Shown piece after piece: positions 6,803 to 12,303 of a DNA stretch of 12,303 nt. The stretch is taken from assembly GCA_937894535.1 (NCBI GenBank), contig CALBHI010000267.1:1-12303 (forward strand), given 5' to 3'. A model generated the notes under the pieces. The model did not search any database. It was not told where the DNA came from and saw only the letters and a program-made list of their open reading frames with translations. The position numbers and the translations under genes were made by a program. Source of the stretch: an uncultured Verrucomicrobiota bacterium (GTDB lineage: Bacteria > Verrucomicrobiota > Kiritimatiellia > CAIVKH01). Each line of letters begins with the position of its first letter. Positions within the stretch are counted from its first letter, which is position 1.

Positions 6803-7042
6803 GAAGATTTTACCACGGAGGACACGGAGATCACGGAGGGGGAACGGATCCGCGGAGAACGCGGATCACACGGACTTGCCCGCCGGAGGTGCGGCTTGCC
6901 CGCCGGAGGTGTGGCTTGCCCGCCGGAGGAGGGAGTCGCAGTGACCGCAGAAAAGACCGGATTGGATAGGGGCTGGTTGGGAGTTATTCAGCTCAGACCT
7001 TCCTCGCGATCGCTGTCGCCGTCGCTATCGCTATCGAGTCCA
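6803..7042. repeat. Composite intergenic repeat, copy 1 (modules A-B-C-D)
   Basis: The spacer after cysH begins with a chain of four modules. A (6803-6842) contains TTTTACCACGGAGGACACGG. B (6875-6929) is three units of a 20-bp tandem repeat. C (6937-6969) contains CCGCAGAAAAGACCGGATTG. D (6984-7042) contains CAGACCTTCCTCGCGATCGC, followed by CGCTATCG hexamer-like repeats. The same modules recur downstream and again at 10806-11333. I see no credible gene here. Confidence 0.85.
6875..6934. repeat. 20-bp tandem repeat, three units
   Basis: Three direct units of 20 bp starting at 6875, 6895 and 6915. The first is CTTGCCCGCCGGAGGTGCGG, the second differs in one base, and the third matches only over its first 15 bases. 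Two-unit versions with the same 20-bp period occur at 7115-7149, 10878-10912 and 11241-11275, plus a lone diverged unit at 10834-10848. The core CCGCCGGAGG is complementary to the hairpin arms found at 7278-7292 and 11404-11418. Confidence 0.85.
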
Positions 7043-7232
7043 GAAGATTTTACCACCCGCTTCGCTCGAGGACACGGAGAGCACGGAGGGGGGCGTAACC
7101 GCGGCAATCGCGGACTTGCCCGCCGGAGGCGCGGCTTACCCGCCGGAGGAGGGAGTCACAGTGACCGCAGAAAAGACCGGATTGGGTAGGTTGGGTTGGA
7201 GGTTATTCGGACCAGACTTTCTTCGTGATCGC
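7043..7232. repeat. Composite intergenic repeat, copy 2 (modules A-B-C-D)
   Basis: Joins copy 1 directly. Module A (7043-7092) holds a longer variant in which CCGCTTCGCTCGA replaces GGA between TTTTACCAC and GGACACGGAG. B (7115-7149) has two 20-bp units, C (7157-7190) again reads CCGCAGAAAAGACCGGATTG, and D (7203-7232) is a decayed form (CAGACTTTCTTCGTGATCGC). Confidence 0.82.
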
Positions 7233-7277
7233 CATGAACGAAGAACCATGAACGAAGCACATAGAACCAACAACCAT

Positions 7278-7292
7278 CCCGCCTCCGGCGGG
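7278..7292 (-). terminator. GC hairpin downstream of the GCS2-type gene (possible terminator)
   Basis: CCCGCC-TCC-GGCGGG is a perfect 6-bp stem with a 3-nt loop, 55 nt beyond the minus-strand stop at 7348. Read on the minus strand it is followed by a T-rich stretch (ATGGTTGTTGGTTC) rather than a pure T-run, so it is only a weak candidate intrinsic terminator. The same sequence lies downstream of the helicase gene at 11404-11418. Confidence 0.35.
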
Positions 7293-7293
7293 C

Positions 7294-7335
7294 AACCATC
7301 AACCATCAACCATTAACCATAAACCATGAACCATT
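7294..7335. repeat. Heptanucleotide tandem repeat AACCATN, six units
   Basis: Six consecutive 7-bp units AACCATN, perfect in the first six bases, with the seventh base running C, C, T, A, G, T. They end 12 nt before the stop codon of the minus-strand GCS2-type gene. The preceding 7233-7277 is looser AACCAA/AACGAAG sequence of the same flavour. The tail at 11334-11458 is similar but unordered. Confidence 0.85.
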
Positions 7336-7347
7336 CCTCCGGCGGAG

Positions 7348-8571
7348 CTAGTTCAGCAGCCGGCCTTCCGCAAGGCAGTCGGCGAGGTCGCGGTAGAGGG
7401 CGGTGAGGTCGTCGCGGGTGGGTGTCGCGGATAGGCGCTTGAGCATACGCCGGGCCAGGGTGCCGCGCTGCTGGATGTGTGCGAGCGCGTCGGCCAGGGC
7501 CGGATCGGTTAGCCGCAAATCGGCCGTGATCGCCTGCCATACGTCCCCGGCGCGCGCCGGACCTTCGAGGCCCCACGCGGCGAGAAATGCCCGGTCGGTG
7601 ATGACCGTGGTTTCCGCCTCGCGCAACGTCGCCTGGAGAATCGTCCGCAACGGCTCCGGCTCCCACGCCTGCTGTGCGGTGAGCGGGGCGTAGCGCCCCT
7701 CCGCCTGCGCCCGCACTGCGTGCACCACCGCGGCCACGATGGCGAGATCGGCCGCCGGCGTCTCCTGCACATCGATCAGACGGATCTCGATCGCCCCCCG
7801 GTCGAACCGCGCAATGGCCCCGCGCGCGTTGAGGAATTCATCCTGCAACACACCCTCCGGATCGTACGGCGCAATCGCCCGGAACATCGGCTGGAAAATC
7901 AGCTCGTTGTACTCCGCCGCGCTGAATACCCGCTCGGGAATCACCGCGCCGGTGATGTGCGGGATCTTGCGGCTGTTGTTGACGTATACGTCGAGCCGGT
8001 TGTCGAGCACCCCGGTTACCCGGCCTTCCATCACCGGCGACGACGCGGCCAGCGCCGGGATCAGCGGCAGCACCAGCCGGATCGCCGCGTGCAGCCGCGC
8101 GAATTCAGCGTCGCCGCAGAACGGCAGGTTGACGTGCACCGATTGCAGGTTGGCCCAGCCGTGCCTCCGGCAATCGAAAATCCGGTCGAACATCCGGTAA
8201 ATGTACGCCGACTCGTGCGGCCAGAGTTCGGTCTCGCGTCCCGGATCCATCCACGGATGCATCGCCGTCGGCAACAGCCGCGCCCCGATGGATCCGGCCA
8301 GCGCCTGGATCCGCGCGAGGCTCGCCTGGAACGCCGCCGCCAGCCCGTCGAGCTGCGCCACCGGCACGGTGACCTTGACCTCGACCACGTGGCGCACCAG
8401 CTCGTTTGACCAGGTGATCGGCCCGTCTTCGACATCGGCGACGTACGCCCCGGCCTGCGCTTTCAGCACCGCATCCACCGCCGGGCGCACCCCCAGCGTC
8501 GCCGCGTCCACCAGCATGTATTCCAGTTCGACCCCGATCGCCTCGAACAGGTGCAACGGTCCCGCACTCAC
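7348..8571 (-). CDS. GCS2-family carboxylate-amine ligase (glutamate-cysteine ligase homologue)
   Basis: GCS2 enzymes share the glutamine-synthetase fold and join a carboxylate, classically the gamma-carboxylate of glutamate, to an amine with ATP. The 407-residue product shows metal-binding GVELEYMLVD (E15, E17), SNELVRHVVEVKV at 55-67, AMHPWMDP at 103-110, the conserved HGWANLQSVHVNLPF block at 137-151, VYVNNSRKIPH at 195-205 and DRGAIEIRLIDVQE at 257-270. The start is GTG 8571, which overlaps the upstream TGA as GTGA and has AGGTGA 7 nt upstream, so it is translationally coupled to the ligase before it. The frame is also open far upstream, but that part is a shadow of the ATP-grasp gene. 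The stop is TAG. Its place beside a RimK-like ligase and a C39 peptidase argues against plain glutathione synthesis; the true substrate is unknown. Confidence 0.88.
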   Translation of the reverse strand: MSAGPLHLFEAIGVELEYMLVDAATLGVRPAVDAVLKAQAGAYVADVEDGPITWSNELVRHVVEVKVTVPVAQLDGLAAAFQASLARIQALAGSIGARLLPTAMHPWMDPGRETELWPHESAYIYRMFDRIFDCRRHGWANLQSVHVNLPFCGDAEFARLHAAIRLVLPLIPALAASSPVMEGRVTGVLDNRLDVYVNNSRKIPHITGAVIPERVFSAAEYNELIFQPMFRAIAPYDPEGVLQDEFLNARGAIARFDRGAIEIRLIDVQETPAADLAIVAAVVHAVRAQAEGRYAPLTAQQAWEPEPLRTILQATLREAETTVITDRAFLAAWGLEGPARAGDVWQAITADLRLTDPALADALAHIQQRGTLARRMLKRLSATPTRDDLTALYRDLADCLAEGRLLN

Positions 8572-10034
8572 GGTTGCTTCACCTGCTGGCGGGTCTTCAG
8601 CCGACGCAGGAAACTCTTCATCACCGTCAGGTAAATCCGGTCCTTCAGCACCGCATCCTCGAACCCGGCATCGATGCTCGGATTGTCGTTGATTTCGATC
8701 ACATACACTTTGTTGTCCACCTGTTTCAGGTCGATCCCATACAGGCCGTTGCCGATCAGGCGCGAAGCACGCACCGCGACGTCGAGCACGAAGTCGGGCA
8801 CCTTGCCCAGCGGCACCGCCTGGACGCGCCCCTCCTGCACCCCGTCGCTCTCGCGCTGCACAATCTGCCAGTGCTTCTTCGCCATGAAATACTTGCAGGC
8901 ATAGAAGGCCTTGCCATCGATCACCCCGATGCGCCAGTCGAACTCGGTGGGCAGGAACTCCTGCGCGATCAATAGCTCCGAATCCTCGAGCATCGGCGGC
9001 GCCTCGCGCAGCAACTGCTCGCGGCTTTCGATCTTGATCACCCCGACCGAATAGGAGGAGTCGGGTTGCTTCAGGATCAGCGGGAAGCCGATCTCGTAGG
9101 GCAGCAGGTCGAGGTTGTCGCGGTGCACGATCACCGACTTCGGGGTGGGGATGCGGTGGCGGGTGAGCAGCTCCTCGAGGTACACCTTGTTGGTGCAGCG
9201 CAGGATCGACTTCGAGTCGTCCATGACCACCAGGCCCTCGGCCTCGGCGCGGCGGGCGAAGCGGAAGGTGTGGTTGGTCACCGAGGTTGTCTCGCGGATA
9301 AACAGGGCATCGTACTCGGGCAGGCGCGAGAAGTCGTCGCGGTCGATCAGTTCCGCGTCGATGCCGATCTGTTCCGCCGCCTCGATGAACTTGTCCAGCG
9401 CGCGCGGATTGGACGGCGCATGCGCGTCGTTCGCACTGGCCAGAATGGCCATCGAGAACACCGGCTGGCTGCGCGGCCGCACCCGGCGGTGGCGTCCGCG
9501 GAAGAATTCCGAGGCGACCACCACGATGAACCCGTGGTGGCTTTCCGGCACCTCGCTCACCGTAATCGGGCCGATATTCTGGAGCTGCCAACGGTCGTCC
9601 TCCTTGACGAAGTGGGCCCGCAGCAGCGGGGCGCGGAACAGGTTGAACAGTTCGAGGCACAGCCGGTCGTAGCGCTTCGCGAGGTTGCGCCCGAAGTAGA
9701 TGCTGAGCGTGAAGGTCCCGCCCTTGTGGTCGGCCAGGCACTTCTGGATCTCCTCGTCGAGGGTCTCCGAGGCGAGGCGCACAATGGTCGGGAACTGCAA
9801 GTCGCGGATCGTCGAGACATCCGGGATCGGCTTGTGCCCGCGCGCCGCGGCGAGCAACGACACGTAGTACCCCGTGCTCTGGTACTTGTACGACTTGCAC
9901 AGGTTGAACACGCGGGCGTCCCCGATGCGGGTGAACGTCTCCTCGGTGATGTACTTGCGGGCCTGCACGACTTCCACATTCGGGATGTCGAGCGGCCACA
10001 ACTTGGGGTTGTCAACGACGACCAGTAGGTACAT
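8568..10034 (-). CDS. RimK-like ATP-grasp ligase with extra N-terminal domain
   Basis: ATP-grasp ligases of the RimK group join an acyl-phosphate to an amino group, for example adding glutamates to a protein or building small peptides. The 488-residue protein has two parts. Residues 1 to about 165 form the domain known as RLAN (MYLLVVVDNPKLWPLDIPNV, then YYVSLLAAARGHKPIPDV at 57-72). From about 190 the ATP-grasp module follows: FIRETTSVTNHTFRFAR at 245-261, nucleotide-binding K322 in PLILKQPDSSYSVGV, DWRIGVIDGKAFYACK at 366-381, and metal-binding E447 and N449 in VIEINDNPSID. ATG 10034 is preferred over an ATG at 10067 because it gives the usual RLAN start and lies 4 nt after the peptidase stop. 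Its TGA overlaps the GTG of the GCS2-type gene. Ribosomal protein S6 is the classic RimK target, but this architecture is not that enzyme. Confidence 0.9.
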   Translation of the reverse strand: MYLLVVVDNPKLWPLDIPNVEVVQARKYITEETFTRIGDARVFNLCKSYKYQSTGYYVSLLAAARGHKPIPDVSTIRDLQFPTIVRLASETLDEEIQKCLADHKGGTFTLSIYFGRNLAKRYDRLCLELFNLFRAPLLRAHFVKEDDRWQLQNIGPITVSEVPESHHGFIVVVASEFFRGRHRRVRPRSQPVFSMAILASANDAHAPSNPRALDKFIEAAEQIGIDAELIDRDDFSRLPEYDALFIRETTSVTNHTFRFARRAEAEGLVVMDDSKSILRCTNKVYLEELLTRHRIPTPKSVIVHRDNLDLLPYEIGFPLILKQPDSSYSVGVIKIESREQLLREAPPMLEDSELLIAQEFLPTEFDWRIGVIDGKAFYACKYFMAKKHWQIVQRESDGVQEGRVQAVPLGKVPDFVLDVAVRASRLIGNGLYGIDLKQVDNKVYVIEINDNPSIDAGFEDAVLKDRIYLTVMKSFLRRLKTRQQVKQP

Positions 10035-10038
10035 GGCG

Positions 10039-10761
10039 TTAATCCGTGGTGATGGCCGGGCGATCACGTTCCAGGATGATCAGGTTGGCGTCATCGGTGA
10101 CGATGCCCAGCAAAATAGCGTTAATGACCCGGTTGATGCCGAGTTCGTATTGGTGATCGCCCGAGTAGGGATTGCTCTCCAGCGGATCGGCGATGTACAC
10201 CGTCCGGTTCCGGCGATCATACCCGCGCAGCACGACAAAGTGACCCGACGGGTGGCCGCGTATGTCGTCGTCCACATCGTTGGGTCCATACTCGCGCTTC
10301 GCCTGGTACAGGTAGGTGGCGCTGAGGCCGGTCAGGACCGGGATGCCCCGGTTGAGGTAGCGGCGCAACAGCTTGGCGGTCAGGTCCTCGATCTTCAACG
10401 AACCGCCAAGCTCGAGGAAATCGATGTAGGCCCGGGTCGCCCGCTGTAGCTTGTCGCGCTTTTTCACCCGCGCCTGCCGCTTCAGCCGCTTCACCACCTC
10501 GTCGCGTTCGAGCGTGAACCAGGTCGGATCAAACAAGCGCAGGTTGTAGGAGTAGATCGTCGCGCGGTAACCACGGCGCAGCGCATGGTTCGCCAGCATC
10601 ACGCCGAGTGTGCCGCCGGTTTTCAGTGATGGCACCTCGCGGATCACGGTATGCAACGGCACCCCGTCGCCATAGTACCCGTACACCGCGTGCAGACAGG
10701 TCGGCCCGCAGGTGGTGTCGTTGGGCTGAGGGAGTATTTGCAGTTTAAGTTTGGTTTTCAC
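10039..10761 (-). CDS. C39-like (papain-fold) cysteine peptidase
   Basis: The 240-residue protein has the C39/papain-like active site. LPQPNDTTCGPTCLHAVYGY supplies the oxyanion-hole glutamine Q12 and nucleophile C18, and GHFVVLRGYDRRNRTVYIADP supplies H174 and D192. C39 domains usually cleave after double-glycine leaders when fused to ABC exporters; here there is no transporter domain, signal peptide or membrane segment, so it should act in the cytoplasm, alone or on the products of the two ligases downstream. A basic stretch at about 91-108 (KRLKRQARVKKRDKLQR) is notable. The start is GTG 10761; no strong ribosome-binding site is visible. It is first in the operon and its TAA is 4 nt before the ATP-grasp ATG. 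Related clusters elsewhere, as I recall, carry a GNAT acetyltransferase fused to this peptidase; none is present here. Confidence 0.85.
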   Translation of the reverse strand: MKTKLKLQILPQPNDTTCGPTCLHAVYGYYGDGVPLHTVIREVPSLKTGGTLGVMLANHALRRGYRATIYSYNLRLFDPTWFTLERDEVVKRLKRQARVKKRDKLQRATRAYIDFLELGGSLKIEDLTAKLLRRYLNRGIPVLTGLSATYLYQAKREYGPNDVDDDIRGHPSGHFVVLRGYDRRNRTVYIADPLESNPYSGDHQYELGINRVINAILLGIVTDDANLIILERDRPAITTD

Positions 10762-10805
10762 CGTGCGCGAAAGCCTAGTGTTCTAGCAAATCCCCCCGCC
10801 GTTGC

Positions 10806-11016
10806 ACGAAAAAAGAGGCCACCGCAGGCGCGGCTTGCCCGCCCGAGGAAGGTACGGCGGATGGTTTTAACCGCAGGCTTGCCCGCCGGAGGCGCGGCTT
10901 GCCCGCCGGAGGAGGGGCGCGCAGAATGCGCAGAGAAGATTGGATTGGGTAGGGGTTAGATTGTGCGTATTCAGCCCAGACCTTCCTCGCGATCGCTGTC
11001 GCCGTCGCTATCGATT
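10806..11016. repeat. Composite intergenic repeat, copy 3 (modules B-C-D)
   Basis: Upstream of the peptidase gene the module family returns. A diverged 20-bp unit lies at 10834-10848, two good units at 10878-10912 (B), a variant C ending in GGATTGGGTAGGGG near 10940-10956, and D at 10969-11016 with the same CAGACCTTCCTCGCGATCGC as copy 1. Module A is missing. It sits 45 nt from the start of the C39 operon, so the operon's promoter must lie within or beside it. Confidence 0.8.
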
Positions 11017-11019
11017 CCG

Positions 11020-11206
11020 GAAGATTTTACCACCCGCTTCGCTCGAGGACACGGAGGGCACGGAGGGGGAACGGAACCGCGGAGGTTTTAACCGCAGACA
11101 ACGCAGAGGCCGCAGAAAAAGCCGGATTGGGTAGGTGTCAGGTTGTGTTGTGTCAGCCCAGACCTTCCTCGCTGTCGGAATCGCTATCGGTATCGGTATC
11201 GATATG
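11020..11206. repeat. Composite intergenic repeat, copy 4 (modules A-C-D)
   Basis: Begins with module A (11020-11069), which carries the same CCGCTTCGCTCGA variant as copy 2. Module B is absent and is replaced by AACCGCAGACAACGCAGAGG-type sequence. C follows (GCCGGATTGGGTAGG, to 11133), then D at 11150-11206, ending in a TATCGG hexamer run. Confidence 0.8.
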
Positions 11207-11458
11207 GAAAATGAACCGCGGATGACGCGGATAACGCGGACTTGCCCGCCGGAGGCGCGGCTTGCCCGCCGAAGGAGGGTGACGCGGATCAATTAAAGCG
11301 CTGAACGTGCAGCGCGCAGAAAAGACCCGATCCTTGCTATCACCAGAAACCAAACACCAAGAACCACGAACCAAGCACAAACAACATTCCCGCCAAAGGC
11401 GGACCCGCCTCCGGCGGGCAAGCCCGTACCTCCGGCGGTCAACCATCACCACTCTCCC
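11207..11458. repeat. Composite repeat, copy 5 (partial) and AACCA-rich tail
   Basis: 11207-11333 holds GATGACGCGGATAACGCGGA, two 20-bp B units at 11241-11275 and a decayed C (GCGCAGAAAAGACCCGATCC). 11334-11458 is low-complexity AACCA/AACCAAGCAC sequence with two GC hairpins, ending beside the stop codon of the minus-strand helicase. The order array, AACCA-rich tail, then a minus-strand gene's 3' end repeats what is seen at 6803-7347. I see no gene in it. Confidence 0.75.
11390..11418 (-). terminator. Pair of GC hairpins downstream of the helicase gene (possible terminator)
   Basis: Two adjacent inverted repeats: CCGCC-AAA-GGCGG at 11390-11402 and CCCGCC-TCC-GGCGGG at 11404-11418, 41 nt beyond the helicase stop. 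On the minus strand the second-transcribed hairpin is followed by the T-rich GAATGTTGTTTGTG. This is a candidate terminator, but the second hairpin sequence also matches the repeat family's core, so it may simply be part of the repeat. Confidence 0.35.

Positions 11459-12303
<845 letters not shown>

Noticed and set aside
6875..6934. Possible CRISPR array.
   Set aside because: The 20-bp units abut with no spacers, there are only three, and no cas genes are in view.
6636..7316. Several plus-strand frames of 66-102 codons through the repeat region after cysH, containing repeated CPPE/PAGG-like peptides.
   Set aside because: The peptide repeats simply translate the 20-bp DNA repeat in different frames, and no start with a ribosome-binding site or conserved motif is present.
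7348..8571. Annotation as gshA of a glutathione pathway, tempting with cysH nearby.
   Set aside because: GCS2 members have varied substrates, no gshB is seen, and the gene is tightly coupled to a RimK-like ligase and a C39-like peptidase. cysH is on the other strand beyond a 555-nt repeat spacer.
7348..9999. An 883-codon minus-strand open frame that would join the GCS2 enzyme to a 476-residue N-terminal extension.
   Set aside because: The extension lies out of frame over the ATP-grasp gene, is Arg/Pro/Gly-rich and has no recognisable domain. The GTG at 8571 with a ribosome-binding site and a 4-nt overlap explains the true start, and lack of stops is expected at this GC content.
10775..10786. 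CTAGTGTTCTAG just upstream of the C39 peptidase start as an operator.
   Set aside because: Only a 4-bp stem of the self-complementary CTAG, with no second copy in the window; too little to support a regulatory call.

Overview
The window reads as a GC-rich chromosomal segment of a Gram-negative bacterium. A DinB polymerase, a PcnB-type poly(A) polymerase, an L,D-transpeptidase and an RhlB-like helicase all fit that. The two-domain nucleoside diphosphate kinase and the intergenic modules built on CCCGCCGGAGG and CACGGAGGACACGGAG remind me of Verrucomicrobiota (Opitutae-like), but this is recollection and no 16S or other marker confirms it. There are eleven protein genes (one split in two by an amber codon), no tRNA or rRNA, no CRISPR and no transposase.

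Layout. 1-3335 (+): the 3' part of a tandem-domain nucleoside diphosphate kinase, an aspartate/aromatic aminotransferase and DNA polymerase IV, closely spaced. 3357-5204 (-): pcnB followed by an L,D-transpeptidase gene; pcnB carries an in-frame TAG at 4452-4454 that splits it into 250- and 181-codon pieces. 5205-5332: a divergent, AT-richer spacer with a small palindrome. 5333-6792 (+): a sulfotransferase and a shortened PAPS reductase, two enzymes that both consume PAPS. 6793-7347: a repeat-filled spacer. 7348-10761 (-): a tight three-gene operon coding for a C39-like cysteine peptidase, a RimK-like ATP-grasp ligase with an extra N-terminal domain, and a GCS2-type glutamate-cysteine-ligase homologue; the last two overlap by 4 nt. 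10762-11458: a second repeat-filled spacer. 11459-12303 (-): the C-terminal part of an RhlB-like DEAD-box helicase, cut by the window edge.

The best candidate for a little-known system is the three-gene operon at 7348-10761. It pairs two unrelated carboxylate-amine (peptide-bond) ligases with a papain-fold cysteine peptidase, which suggests that a small peptide or peptide tag is made and then trimmed or transferred. I know of no established product. The second notable structure is a mosaic repeat. Four sequence modules recur in nearly the same order in about five copies over the two large spacers, and each array ends, next to the 3' end of a minus-strand gene, in AACCAT-rich sequence and a GC hairpin. 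The third is the amber-split pcnB.
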